NCBI RefSeq assembly: GCF_900005765.1
Contig: NC_041686.1
Span: 558,001-622,000 of the forward strand
Direction of reading: 5' to 3'
Source of the DNA: Plasmodium relictum
Lineage: Eukaryota > Apicomplexa > Aconoidasida > Haemosporida > Plasmodiidae
Length of the DNA stretch: 64,000 bases
Both the position numbers and the translations under genes were made by a program. The notes under the pieces were generated by a model. It did no database searches. It was not told the DNA's origin and saw only the letters and a list, made by a program, of their open reading frames with translations. Below, in pieces: positions 1 through 13,471 of this stretch (position 1 is the stretch's first letter; the number at the start of each line of letters is the position of its first letter).

Positions 1-3000
1 GTGTAGATAATAATCAAAATAAACATAAAAAATACGTACATGATAAAATAATCAAGAAAAATACTAGAAATAAAAATTTAAAAAATAGTTTCGTAAACAC
101 AAATTTATATAATTATAATAATTTAATAAAAAATTCCAAAAAAATAAATCATAATCCATATTCTGAAGAACAAAAAAATAAAAAAAAGAAAAGAAAAGGA
201 AATAATAACAATAATAACAATATAACTACTAATAACAATATTAATAATAACAATAATAATAAAGATATTAATTACAATAATAATAATAATAATATTAACA
301 TTAATAATAATAACAAAGATAGTAATTGTAATAATAATAATATCAATATTAATAATAATAATAAAGATAGTAATTATAATAATAATAATAATATTAATAA
401 TTTTAATAATGCTAACATGAATAGCGAAAAATATATAAATTCTAATTATTTTAATAGTTATAATAAAAAGGATGATTATAATAATAAAGGAAATAGAAAT
501 AATAACATTATTAGAAAAAATGATACAAAAAATATCAACAAAAATAAGAAAAATAAAAAGAATAACCTAGAAAATAATATAAATGAATCATGTTTTAATG
601 AATCTAATTCAATAAAAGATAGTGAACATTTTTGTAATATAAGCAAAAAAATGAATAATCCAAAAAAAAAATTTTTTAATAGCGAAGATAATAATTATAA
701 CAAATCAAACCAAAATAATAAAAATAATGAATATACATTTAGTAACAACTTAACTTATAAAAAAAAATTTAATAAAATAACACTTTCAAATAATAGTAAT
801 CTTGACAATTCTACTAGCGTAAAAAATAATGGATTTCCTCATTTAATGTATGTGCATAATTCTAAAAATAATGAAGAAGAAATGACAGAAACAAAAAACA
901 AAAATAAGGAATACGAAGATTATGAAATAAAAAATACTCATATCAATAAAAAGGTTTTCAATAATTACGAAAACAAGCAAAATAATATGAGTAATTTGCA
1001 TAATTATAATTTCATAATGTCAAATAGCAATGATAATGATAATAATAGTAATAATTATAATTACGCATATATCAATGATAAAAATTATTTAAATGAAACT
1101 AATAATTATTATTGTAATAATAATAAAGATATAGAAACTTTAGGTAATAATAATCTTAATAATAATTGTAATATGAACACTAACAAGAAGAATTTGTCTA
1201 ATAGAAATATAAAAAAAGTATTTTATGAAAATAATATAAAAAGTAGCAAGGTTTATAATGATGATATAGAGTTTAATAATAGCAGTAGTATTAGTAGTAG
1301 CAATAGTAATATAAGTAATAATGTGAGTAATATAAATTATACTAGCATTAATAATGATAGTAATAACAGCAATAATTTCGAAATGAATTCAGACAAATAT
1401 GTTCCCAGAGAAAATAACTCATATTCATTTAAAGATGATACATTGTATTCTGAAAATAACAATTCAAATATCGTAAAAATGTTATCTAAATATTTAAATA
1501 ATTTAAACGAAAAAGGTGTAAGTAATTTAAATATAATGTGTAATGAATTACTTGAAAATAAAAATAATGAAGCATTAAAAAAAATTATTAATACTATTAA
1601 AGATTCTGAAGATTCATTTAAAATAAATTATCCTTCTAATGAATATTCTAAGGAAAATCGAAAAGAAAATAACTTAAGTAAAAATTATTTTAATCAAAAT
1701 TTTAATATTAATAATACTCAATATGTAGAGGATAATAACACGTACATTGTTAGTAATCCTAAAATATCTATTGATAAAAATGAATATTCAAATAATATGA
1801 AGTTTATCCCATGTAACAAAAACTATAGAAATAATTTAGGTGAACGAACAATTTCCATTGATATGCACAATAAATATAAAGGAGAAAATGAAAATAATGT
1901 GATCTCAAATACTAATAAAAATTCAGAATATATTGGAAGCACGATAATAAATAGTTCAAATAATTCATTTTATAATATAACAGATAAAGATGTATCGATA
2001 AATAAAATGAGTAATATCTATAAGTTTAAAGAAAAAATTCATAATGATTTTGAAGAAAATATATATGAGAAAGATAAAAAGAAAAATAAAACTGAAAATA
2101 AAATGAAAAATGAAATATGTAATTATTCTAAAAAAAGTGAAGAAATAAAAGAGAAATGGAATAATATAATTCTAAAATGCAAAAGTGTGAATATACTAAA
2201 TAGTTTCAATAAAATAGATTTAATAAAAGATAACATACAGATTGTTGATATTTTTAAAATATCTTTGTTTAATAATAATAATTATTACCTTTATAAAAAT
2301 ATTTTATATAATAATTATAAAAATATATCAATCCATAATAGAAAATTTCTATTTTTAGAAAATATGTTTAAATTTAATAAAACAATAGATAAAAATAGAT
2401 TAACTACAGATGATTCACCAATTAGTTTTGACAATTTTTTGTTTTTTTTTAATAATTTTTATCAAATTACTGAGAATTATAAAAATAAAATATGTTTTTT
2501 TCTCTTGTATAAAATTATAATTATGAATGAGGATGATGAGGAATATGGGAGTTTTTATAATTTAATTTTAAAAATATTAAATAAAAATACGCTAATTCTT
2601 TTTTTGTTTTTTTTAATTAATCTAATGAAGAATTATTCCTTAAAAATGACGTATTTTGTAAATTTAATAGAGAGATTATTACCAATTATAACAAAAAATG
2701 AAAAAACAACAAAAAAAAATAAAAATAAGACTTTTTTCAATATTCTATATTTTAAATTATTTCGCGTAATTTTTGACAAAATTGAATGTTTTCATAATCA
2801 CAAAAAGCATTTGCTGTTATTATTTTTAAGATATATAAAAAATTTTTTATTAAATATATGTTCCTCAATTTTAATTACACAGTACATATTTATTAAATGC
2901 ATTGATTTAATGAATAAATATAATAATCAAAAGTATATTTTAATTAAAACTTTATCAATGGAAATATTTTTGCAGTTATGGAATAATGACTCCTTAAAAT

Positions 3001-6000
3001 TATATATCTTAAAAATAGGTAAACCAATAATTCGTTTTTTAATTTTTGTAAGTAACATTGAATACATAAATAAGAATATTTTGTCATTTATTTTATCACC
3101 AATTGAAAATTCTAATCAACTAGAGATTAAAAAAAAATTATCCATTTATTTTTACAACAATAAATATTATATACTGGAAAGAAAAAAATTAAAACATTAT
3201 TTAAAGAGATTTAAAGAAAACAATAAATATTCTTTATATTTATCAGTTAATGATTCTAATACTAATATGGGAGAAGTACACCTAGAAAGTATAGGTTCTT
3301 ATAAGGAAAACGGAAATAGTAATATTAACATAGATATAAATAGGACAAAACTCAATAATAATACATTATTAGATTATATTTTTGAAACAAAAAAAGGTTA
3401 TAACTATTTCAAAATATTATTAACGCACGAAGAAAAAAACTGTCTAAATTTTTTAATTAAAATGAATAACCAAAATAATAACTTTCATTTCAACTTATTT
3501 TATAATTTGTTTATACAAAATAACCTTGTAAACTTGATCCATGAAAATAAATTGATATATTACATTGAATATATAAAAAATAATATTATAAAAAAAAAGA
3601 GAGTAAATAATTTTTTTAAAAAAAATATAAAAGTACGCGGTTTAAAAAACTTAAAAAATGATCTCATATACGGAAGCAATAAAAAAAATAATAAAAGAAA
3701 AAATGAATTTTTAACAAATGATGAATTTTCAAAGAAAATGAAAAGTAATGAAACTAAAAATACAAGTTATGAAAATGATATTATTAATTGTGATAAAAAT
3801 TTAGATAATTTTGATGAAAATAATATTAATAATAATGATTGCACCTATTTAAAAGAAAAGATTATGTATGATATGCATGAAATAATTAAAATAAGTAATT
3901 GTGTTTTATCTAAAATATATTGCTCTCATATAAAATTAAGTTTTTTTTTTAATATTTTTTTTTATAAAACTTATGATATTCATAAAATTTTATCAAGCTC
4001 ACTATCAGTTTATAGCAGAAAATTTAAGAATTTTAAAAAAGAAAATCAAAAAATTATAAGATTTATGAATTTAAATAATATGACTCATTTTTTAATCATT
4101 AAATTTTTACTAAAATCATTAAAAGAAATAAAAAGTGTAAATTATAATCTGTTTTTTCTAAAGGAAGAAAAAAAAAAAAAAAAAAGAGAAACTTCTTTGG
4201 ACTTTTATTCATGTTATAAATTCTTAGAATATGCTTTGAAAAAAGATATAAATATGGTAAATATATTTTTAAATTATTTAAATAAAATAATTTTGCATCT
4301 TTATGAAAAAAAAAGAGAAAATATTGTCTTAAGCGTTATAATAACATTCACTATTTATAATTTTTTAACATTTATTGATAAAAAAAGTAATGTTATTGAA
4401 GACTTAGAATTATTAAATTTAAGTGACATAAGTGATGATATCCATAAATACTGTTTAATAGGATTATTATTAAAAGAAAATAACTTTTATATTGATAATG
4501 AAATAAAATATATTAATACTGACGACATATATAATTACGAATTAAAGAATCATTTGAAATGCATTCCTAGAAATATTAACAAAGAGATTTTTGAATTAGT
4601 TAATTTTAAAAAATTTATATTTCAAAAAGGAAATTATAAAAAAATAGAAATTATAAAAATACTTAAAAAAAATATTGTAAATAATCTATATACATCAGAA
4701 ATATTGAATTATATTTATTATAATAGCTTATATTTATTGATACATCTAATTTTTAATATACGATTTTATTATAATATTCTTCATAAAACATATAAAAAGA
4801 ATGCGTATTATTTTAATAATGAAAGTTGCTATATTTTAAAAAATAGAAACATTTTTAAAACAACTAAGAATATAAATAATTATAATAACCTTGTAACAAT
4901 AAAAAAAAGGAGTTACTTTGATAAAGAAGATGATGATAAGTTCTTGATATTTTTGATGTTTAAAAAGGAAAACTACGATAATTATTTAAAAAAAAAAATA
5001 TATATAATTAAATTTTATAATAAAATAAAAAGAAGTATTATTAAAAATTTTAAATGTTATCTATTGGCTAATAATGTAAATAAATACATTAAAAATTTAA
5101 ATCATGATAAAATATTCTTAGATATATTATTTAAATTTGATAATTCTTCCTTTTTTATGTATAATTTTCATTTAGAATTATATGATAAAGAAAATTATCG
5201 AAATGAATTTAACAAAGAAATCTACGAAAAAGTGGAAAATGAATCCAATAATTTACAAAAAACAAATAGCATAAAAGAAAAATTAAAAAATGGAGAAGAC
5301 AGTGAAAAAAAAAAACACGAAAAAACAGAAAATGATATATATGAAGTACTTGACAATGATAATTATAATTTAAATTTTTTAAATAAAATAAAGAACTTAT
5401 ACTATTTTGTTGAAGAAGTAAACAAAGTAGTGTATTACATGATTCACAATGAAAAAAATGTTTATAGTAATGTTGAATGTTTGATTGAAAACTCTAAATC
5501 TATTAATAAAAATAGTTTTAGTATGAAATTCCATTTTTATGAAATTATTGATGATAATGACACAAGTAAAGAAGATAATGAGAATATGGAATATAAAAAA
5601 ACATTAAATAAGAAAAATAATAATGATTACTTTAGTGAAATAATTATAAATAATAACAAATATGATAATGTAAGTTATATAAATAAATCAAATAATTATG
5701 AATTTTTTAATAATCAAAATAGTAAAGAGAAGTATAAAGATATTTTGTGTTTTTTCAAATATAATAATAAAAAAGATAGTTCTATTATTTATTTTAATGA
5801 ATTATTAGATTATATTATATGTGCAATTATGAAAACAAGTTACAAAAAAGAGAAAATATTATATTGGTCAGAATTTTTTTATAATGCTAAAAATTTCGGA
5901 TTAATTAATTTCCACATTTTCTTTTATTTATGTTCACTAATTAAATGTTTTGGTAAAAAAAATAATAATTATGTAATCAAAAGAAAAATAAAAATATGTG

Positions 6001-8070
6001 AAAAATTGTATTTTTTATATCTTTTTAAAATATGTTTTCTTTTAAATATAAGTATATATGAAGCCTTTGACTTTTTAATTTCAATCATAAGTATTTTATT
6101 TAATCATCAATTTTTTAAATTTTATTTGAATAAAAAAATTTACAGTATTGAAAAAGAAAAGCAAAATATTATTCAAACATTCTTAAGTTCTGTTGAGCAA
6201 GAATTAGAAAATTTTATTCTTAATTATGATCTATCATTATTTATGGATAGCCTCAAATATATAAGTGATTCTATTTTTTTAAAAAAAAGTATAAAATTAT
6301 TGGTATTTAAGAGTTATTGCTTTATTAATATCCTTTTGCATACATTACCTTTAAAAAATATTTTAATTGATATGAATAATATAACATATTTAGAATTTTC
6401 AAAAGAAAAGAAAAATGTAGATAAATATTTAGAAAAATATAAATTAAATTATTCAGACATCAAAGATGACGAAGAAAAAAAAAATTTAGAATTAGCAGAA
6501 ATTAACCAAGAAAATGAAAATACTTCTGTCTTTAATAAATGTAAAGTTGAAGAAACAAATCTTGATAATAAGTTAAATTTAGCAAATCAAATTAATGAAA
6601 ATGAAATAAATAAGGAAAATAATGAGAGAAAAATCGAATCAAGTAAAATAAATCAACAAGTACATTTTAATAAAATAAATGAGAAAGGAATTAATGAAAA
6701 AAAATTCAAGATACAAAAAGAAATTGAAGTCAATGATACTTCTATGAAAGAAATGAGCGATAATGATGAATATTACGATACATCAAATTATTCGGAAAAG
6801 TTTAGTGCATCATCTACTGAAAATGAAAAAATGGATGACTATTTAGAAAACTTTAAAATCCATGAAAAAAATAAAAAAAATTTAATTAATGAACATGTAA
6901 AAAAAAAAGAAAAAAAATTTTGGGTTTTTAAAATTTTAAAATTTTTTTACTATAGATCATTCTTGTGTTTTACAAAAAATAAATCAGATGAAGAACATTT
7001 TTATGAAAGGAGAAAAAATTTTATTTATTTTTTCTTCCCCAAAATTTTAAAAAAGGAAAAAGAAAATTCAATTATAATTAGTAAACTTTATAAATTAATA
7101 GAAAAGTTGATAAAAGATTGTAATTTTTTAAATATATGTAAACAATCTTTTTTGTTAAAGTGGTTATGTCTTCGAATATTCATTTTACACAAATATAAAT
7201 ATAAAACTTTTAATCCAACTGAAATCTTTCAATTTATATATAAAAAATTGAATTCAATTGAAAATGAAGAATATTTTAAATTCAATATTATGTCAGATAC
7301 TTCCTTAATTTCTTTTGATAATGTAGATATGAAGTATACATTTAATATCTTTATTTCTTATATTACTAAACAAGTTCTTGTTTATATTAAGAAGTATTAT
7401 AAATCATTTATAGAAGAAAACAAAAAAAAAAATTATCAACTGAATGTTCTAGAAGAAGAAAAAAAAAGGGAAGCATTATTTAATCAGATATATGTTTATT
7501 TCGTTTATTTTATGATATCTTTTTATCCTTATTTTATGCAATCTCTTTTTTCGTACAATGTTTTTTTAAAATTATTTAAAATGTATTTTAACTTGTATTT
7601 AATTAATAAAATAAGCAGTACTCATTCAATAAATTCACCTATATATTTAATACTTTTAATACTTGTAAGACATATGCATTTGAGTAAATATTTGACTTTT
7701 TCTTATTTTGCTACTCTAAAAAATTATTTAAAGACAAATGATACATCAAAAATATTTTGTTTTGACACATTAAGTTATGACAATATAGTGTTACATTTAA
7801 GGTAAAGAAAAACAAAAACAAATAAACACAAAAATATATATATATTTATATATATATTTATTTATTTATACTACTGTATAACAATTTTTGTAATTTTACT
7901 TTTAATTATATTTCCTAATTTTAATATAATTTTATTTTTTTAGAGAAAGCGTGGAATATTTTATGCAAAATAACAAAAAAGAAGAATTTGTTTATGATGA
8001 TATAAAAATTAGTTATAGTACAAATTCTATATTGTTATTCTACCATATGTTAATTAGTAACTTTTATTAA
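1..8070 (+). CDS. Giant Asn-rich protein of unknown function, 5' truncated by window edge
   Basis: I do not recognise this gene. The reading frame is open from base 3, with no stop before the ATG at 417, so the true start lies outside the window and that ATG is probably internal. Exon 1 runs to 7801 and ends AAG|GTAAAG; exon 2 is 7944-8070 after a T-rich TTTTTTTAG acceptor, and the junction restores the frame (phase 2) for 42 more residues to TAA. About 2,641 residues are visible. The first roughly 600 are Asn/Lys/Ser-rich low complexity, partly from AAT/AAC triplet runs. The middle consists of hydrophobic, probably helical blocks (Phe/Ile/Leu/Tyr-rich) separated by Asn-rich linkers, and a Glu/Lys-rich linker precedes a well-ordered C-terminal 350 residues. 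No catalytic motif or signal peptide is evident. A helical-repeat scaffold is possible but is only inference. It is convergent with the GTPase gene. Confidence 0.8.
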
Positions 8071-8427
8071 TAAAATTTTAGTTTTGTTTTTTTTTCAAAG
8101 AAGAAAAATAATTTTAAAATATAAAAAAAATACATTATTTTTTTCATAATAAAATTAAATTTAGTATTTTTTTTTTTTTTTTATTTATTATTATTTATAT
8201 ATATGGAGAGCTAATTTTTTTTTTTCTTTTTTTGTTATTTTTTCTATTTATACCTTATTTTTATATTATATTATTTTATTCTATTCTATTCCATTCTATT
8301 CTATTTTTTTCTTTTTCCTTTTTTCATCTTTTTTTTTTGTTCATTTATTAATTTGAAAATTTTAATATTATTATTTTAATTGTGTAAATTGTTTTTAAAT
8401 TGTTTGATTCACTTTTTATATGCATCT
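8071..8427. other. Short convergent intergenic region
   Basis: This is the 3' flank shared by two convergent genes. It consists of long T runs and a small pentanucleotide array of CTATT-type units around 8276-8305. I see no ORF or RNA gene; it presumably holds both polyadenylation regions. Confidence 0.7.
8276..8305. repeat. CTATT pentanucleotide repeat
   Basis: About six imperfect head-to-tail copies of a CTATT unit (one copy carries CC in place of CT) lie in the convergent 3' flank between the giant Asn-rich gene and the GTPase gene. Confidence 0.7.
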
Positions 8428-11400
8428 TTATTTTTTTTCATCTTTTATTTTTTTTCCAAGTAGTTTCAAATGTAATTGATTTATTTCATCAAAAATTATT
8501 TGTGTAAACAATAAAATAATTTTTATTTTATTTAAATCACTTTTATCTAATGATTTAAAATAATTTCTTTTATTATATTTAAAATATAGAATAAAGTAAG
8601 TGACTATTAATATAATATTTATTGCAATAAAAATGGAATTTTTGTTATAGGAAGATAAAAACAGAAAATATTTAGAGAAAATACTAAATAACAGTTCAGG
8701 CTTTATGAAATTAAAATAAACTAATAGGTCGTATCTCATTAAAGAAATAAAAAAACCAATTAGTATAGCCATATATTTAAAAAAATAAAATTTTATTTTT
8801 TGAATTCTTAAAGATTTATTTTTTTTAATTATCTCGTTATTATCAGAAATTTTTTTTAAGCAGCTGTCTTGAATTTTTTGCAAATCATTTTTAAGCATAT
8901 ATATACTTTGATTTGTTTTAAAGTCTATACTCTCATCAATTTTAAATAATAACTCTTGAATCATGTTTAAATCTTTTACATCATCATTTTTCATTTTCAT
9001 GAAATTTATATCATAAGGATTAAAATTTTTAGGTTTTGTAAGATAGGAGTTTCTATATTCATTATCTAAAACATAATTAGAATTTCTATTATTGAAATCA
9101 CTATCAGTAATAATTGAATTACGAGTTATTTCATTTAGTCCACTGAAATTATTATTATTATTATTATTAGTAGTAGTAGTAGTAGTAGTATAATCTATAT
9201 TTTTATTAAAGTTATTTCTTTTATCTAACAATAAAAAATCAACAGGTATACTCCTCCTTTGAGGATTATTATTTATATTATTTTTTAAGATTTCATTATA
9301 ATCATTATTCTCATATTGAGCATTATAACTGAATCTATTTTTTCTACCATTATAATTTAGATTAGATTCATCATATTTCCACTTTTCTCTTTTAAACATA
9401 TCACAAGGTATTTCAGGCAAATATATTGTTAAAAATTCTAAAATTTTATATGAATTATCATGATTATATTTTGATTTGTTTTCTTCTTCTGCAATGTTTA
9501 AATTTTCTGTACTTATAAATTTTGCTTCATTAGGATTAAGGCAATTATTAATACTTGTATAAACTAAACTGTATATTGTTGTCATAACTTCATAAATCAA
9601 TACAAAAAAAAAAATGCTTAAATTTTTTACACAATCACAGTAATTAACTTTCTTCTCATATAATTTACTTGAATTATTTTTTTTATGATTGTGACTTTTA
9701 TTTGAATAGTAATAATCACTATTCTTGTAAATTCTTTTTGATTCATTATTACTTTCTTTTAATTTATCAAAAGAATTGTTTAATTTTTTATATTTATTAT
9801 TTATTTTGTTATCAATATCTCTATTATTACCTTTATAACTAATATCGTTATATTTTGATTCTTCCTCCTGAATATAATCATTAGTAGTACTATTGATTTT
9901 ACTTATTACATCAGTATTCATTATTTTTTCCTTAAAAGAATTATAGCTTTTTGTCATAATTTTTTTAAAAATACCTTCATTTGATTTTACTGAATCTTTT
10001 GGAGAATTAATAAAAGAATTACTACTCTTCTTTTTATAGTACATATTGTTATTTATTATTTCTTTTTCATTATCATCTTCATCTTCATCTTCTCTTTCGT
10101 AAAAATAATTATTAGAACTATTACTATGTAGAAAATTTTTCTTTTTTTCATTTATATTTTTATTGCTTATAATTTTAGTTAATAGTTTAGGAAACAGTAA
10201 TATATTTTGAAATGATTTAATAGATTTATTAAAAAATATATTTATTTTTTCTATTTTATTTCTACTTTTATTACTATTTTCCTCAGTATGATTGTTTAAG
10301 ATACTATTATTTTTATATTTTGAATCGCAATAGTCATTTAAAGAATTAAATTTAAAAATATTTAAATTTCTGAGAAAATATTGAGTTAAATAAAATACTA
10401 CCCGGTATAGATTTATTTTTTTCATTAGATCAATTCTAGTTAAACATATGGTAACTTTATTTATTTGATTATCTATTAAATAATTTATAATTCTTAGTAG
10501 CCTTGTATTTATAGAATATTTATTGGAATCAATGAATATAAATATTAAATCAACATATTTTGATAAATTCATTATTATTTCGTCATATTCTACATCACTA
10601 ATTTCATTTATTCCACTTGTATCGATAAAAGAAACTGAATTAACTCTATTCATATATTTAGTTAAGTTATTTTGATAATAAATTTTTCCGTATATATATT
10701 TTTTAATGTTATGAGCTTTTTTTCTTAATTTTTGAAAAGGTTTAAATAAATAATCACAATTTTCTCCAGAAAATATGATTTTCTTATTTTCATTATATAA
10801 TTCACAATTTTTACTTGAATCATAATGATTATTATTTTTTAATTTACTTAATAATCCGAATTGATAATTATCATTGTTCAGTTTTTTAAAATTAAATTTA
10901 AAATTACTTTTTATATCTACATAGGTTATTTGATTTTGCTTTTGTATGGAACTAGTATTTTGAACATAATTCTCAGAGAACCAATTAATAAAAGAACTTT
11001 TTCCACTTTGTGTATTTCCTAATAACAAAATTGTAGTTTTTTTATGAAATACTGATATATCAACATTTAGGTAATCACTTATTAAGTTTAAATTTAAATC
11101 ATTTATACAAACATTGTTATTATAATTATTCACATTTTTCAAGCTTTTATATCTTGATTCTTTGTAGTAAATATCATCAATACGATCTAAAACATCAAAT
11201 GTAAAATCATTTTCATTTTTAATTTCATAGTTATTCCTTAAAATATTGTTATTATTATCATATTTTATTCTATCTTCACTTTTACAACTATAGCAACTAT
11301 CACTTTTATTATCATCATTTTTATTAGTATAATCATTAGTTATCCTTTTTTTTAACTCCTTATTTATATTATAATGTTCTCTTATCCTGTAATTTGTTAA

Positions 11401-11877
11401 TAAATTATTATATTTTTCACATGTTATATTGTCTTTTTTTTCTTCTTCATTTTTTATACTATCGTCTCTATTTTTATTTTTTATTATTTCCTCTATTTCA
11501 TTCTTATCGTCATCTTCATTATATGCTTCGTAATAATAATTATTATATGAATTAAAGTTTAAGTCTATTTCTTCTTCGTCATATTCATTTACATCAAAAT
11601 CATCATCATCGTCTTCTTCTTCATCTACTTCGTAATCTTCATCACTGTCATCTTCAGTTTCATCATAAATATTATTATCTATCTTTTCCTTTATATTACA
11701 ATATTTCATAGTATTTTCATTATTATTTATTAAAGTTTTATTTCCCTTTTTATCTAACTCATTTTGTTGATTCAATATATCTATATTTTTTTTTTTATTA
11801 TGTATTATGTTTTTGTAATTATTTATATTTATCTTATTATTCTCATCATTTTCTTTTAAATACATTTTTAATTTCAA
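8428..11877 (-). CDS. Membrane-associated P-loop GTPase-like protein
   Basis: A single-exon ORF of 1,149 residues. A G domain begins near residue 284: G1/Walker A is GNTQSGKSSF, G3 is DTSG near residue 419, and G4 is a diverged TRID (usual T/NKxD) near residue 481. The spacing suits a TRAFAC GTPase of the AIG1/Toc34 or septin-like kind, but I cannot place the subfamily. The first 180 residues carry a long Asp/Glu-rich tract. A large Asn/Ser/Lys-rich insert follows the G domain. Three hydrophobic stretches occur near residues 745-775, 1030-1052 and 1085-1105; the last two form a likely transmembrane hairpin just before a short basic tail. This suggests a GTPase anchored to an organelle membrane by its C-terminus, which is inference. 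It is transcribed divergently from the IscA gene. No introns are needed. Confidence 0.85.
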   Translation of the reverse strand: MKLKMYLKENDENNKININNYKNIIHNKKKNIDILNQQNELDKKGNKTLINNNENTMKYCNIKEKIDNNIYDETEDDSDEDYEVDEEEDDDDDFDVNEYDEEEIDLNFNSYNNYYYEAYNEDDDKNEIEEIIKNKNRDDSIKNEEEKKDNITCEKYNNLLTNYRIREHYNINKELKKRITNDYTNKNDDNKSDSCYSCKSEDRIKYDNNNNILRNNYEIKNENDFTFDVLDRIDDIYYKESRYKSLKNVNNYNNNVCINDLNLNLISDYLNVDISVFHKKTTILLLGNTQSGKSSFINWFSENYVQNTSSIQKQNQITYVDIKSNFKFNFKKLNNDNYQFGLLSKLKNNNHYDSSKNCELYNENKKIIFSGENCDYLFKPFQKLRKKAHNIKKYIYGKIYYQNNLTKYMNRVNSVSFIDTSGINEISDVEYDEIIMNLSKYVDLIFIFIDSNKYSINTRLLRIINYLIDNQINKVTICLTRIDLMKKINLYRVVFYLTQYFLRNLNIFKFNSLNDYCDSKYKNNSILNNHTEENSNKSRNKIEKINIFFNKSIKSFQNILLFPKLLTKIISNKNINEKKKNFLHSNSSNNYFYEREDEDEDDNEKEIINNNMYYKKKSSNSFINSPKDSVKSNEGIFKKIMTKSYNSFKEKIMNTDVISKINSTTNDYIQEEESKYNDISYKGNNRDIDNKINNKYKKLNNSFDKLKESNNESKRIYKNSDYYYSNKSHNHKKNNSSKLYEKKVNYCDCVKNLSIFFFVLIYEVMTTIYSLVYTSINNCLNPNEAKFISTENLNIAEEENKSKYNHDNSYKILEFLTIYLPEIPCDMFKREKWKYDESNLNYNGRKNRFSYNAQYENNDYNEILKNNINNNPQRRSIPVDFLLLDKRNNFNKNIDYTTTTTTTNNNNNNNFSGLNEITRNSIITDSDFNNRNSNYVLDNEYRNSYLTKPKNFNPYDINFMKMKNDDVKDLNMIQELLFKIDESIDFKTNQSIYMLKNDLQKIQDSCLKKISDNNEIIKKNKSLRIQKIKFYFFKYMAILIGFFISLMRYDLLVYFNFIKPELLFSIFSKYFLFLSSYNKNSIFIAINIILIVTYFILYFKYNKRNYFKSLDKSDLNKIKIILLFTQIIFDEINQLHLKLLGKKIKDEKK

Positions 11878-13443
11878 AAAAGTAGAAAAGAATAAAAGAA
11901 AAAAAGAAAAAAAGAAGAAAAGAAAAATTTCGTAATAAGATAAAGAAAAAAAAGATATTACTAATATATAAGAATAAACAATGTATATTTTAAATAAAAT
12001 CTACTGAAATAAAAAAATTCATATAAGAACAAATAATAAAATAGTAGAGGAGCTAAATAATAAAAAAATGAAATATAATAAAATTACATCTAAGCATACT
12101 CTTTAGAAAAATTAATTATAAATAGAAATAGAAAAGAAAAAGAGAAAAAAAGTTATCTTTGCACATATTTTAAATAAAGTAGGATTTAATTTATTTATTT
12201 AATTTATTATCCATTATTTTTATATAGTTTTCTAGTTTTATTTATTTAATTTTATTCTTTGTCTTATTATTTTTTTTTTTTTTATTTATATGTTTTCAAA
12301 AAAAAAAAAATTTATTATTAAAGGTTATTAAAAAATAAATGAATAGAGTAAAATTAGACATTATAAAGTTTTTATTAAAAAAAATAATTTACCTAAAATT
12401 AGTTTTTAAAGAAAAAAAAAAATAAAATAAAAATAAAAATAGACAATTAACTGTAATTCGGTAATCTCTTATTTTATAATATTGCATATATTCCAAGTGA
12501 TTTTAAATATAGTATTTTTTTTTTTTTTTAATTACTTAAATTTATCTTAAATTATGCACATATCAGAGAGGTGAAAAAACATCATTCAAAAATATTTTAA
12601 GGAAATATTTATACATATCTTAATATATATTTAACTTTAATTTTTAGATATATATCTCCATTTATATTATTTTCAAATTTTTTGTTATATGTGTTTTCCT
12701 TAATTTGTATTATTTTTAAAAAAAAAAATATTTAAACTATATATTATAACAAGTTATCTTTATTATATATTTTCCTATGATTCATTGTGCTAAACTTTAA
12801 TATTATTATATATAAATAAATTTAATTCTTTTTAAAATTTTAATTAAAAAAAAAAGAAAAAAAAACAAATTTATAACTACACATTAAATGGTGTCTATTT
12901 TTATATTATTTTTAATCGAATTCTTTAAAGTTTCATATTTTTAATATAATAAATTTAAATACGAGTTATCATAGTATTTAGAATTTTTATATCAAGATAT
13001 TTAATCCTTATATGACAATTTTTCGATAATTTCTTTTGTCAATTTTTTCATTGTGTAAAACTTTTCAAAAAAAAAAAAAAATGAGAACAAAAAAAAAAAA
13101 AGCAATATTTAAAAATTTTAAAAAGTTTAAATTTTATGTTTTAATTCTAGGAAACTGACAAATTATAAAAAAAAAAAAAAAAAAATTAATTTCTTTTATG
13201 TTTAAAAATATATAATTCTAACTTTATAAAAAAAAAAAAGTGAAAATAAAATATTTATTTAAAAAATATATATATAATTTTTATTCTACAATGAAATAAA
13301 AAATTTTTTTTTTAAAGGTTTCCTATTTTTGTTCTACAAAGAAAAAATTACATGAATTTTTTTTTTTTTTTTACATATATAAATAAAAAAAAAAAAAAAA
13401 CATAAAACAAAATAAAAATGAAAACATTTAAAATGTTTACAAG
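11878..13443. promoter_or_regulatory. Divergent intergenic region between GTPase and IscA genes
   Basis: About 1.57 kb of very A/T-rich DNA with many poly(A)/poly(T) runs of 10-18 bases. Because the flanking genes diverge, it must hold both promoters and 5' leaders. Two ATGs out of frame with IscA occur near its right edge. I cannot identify a specific transcription-factor site. Confidence 0.55.
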
Positions 13444-13471
13444 ATGTATAAAAATCTTTCAAAATCATTAA
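13418..13471 (+). promoter_or_regulatory. Upstream ORF overlapping the IscA start codon
   Basis: ATG codons at 13418 and 13433 lie in a frame different from IscA. They open a 17-codon reading frame that ends in TAA at 13469-13471, past the IscA ATG at 13444. If the transcript starts upstream of 13418, scanning ribosomes would meet these first, which usually lowers translation of the main frame. Where transcription starts is unknown. Confidence 0.45.
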
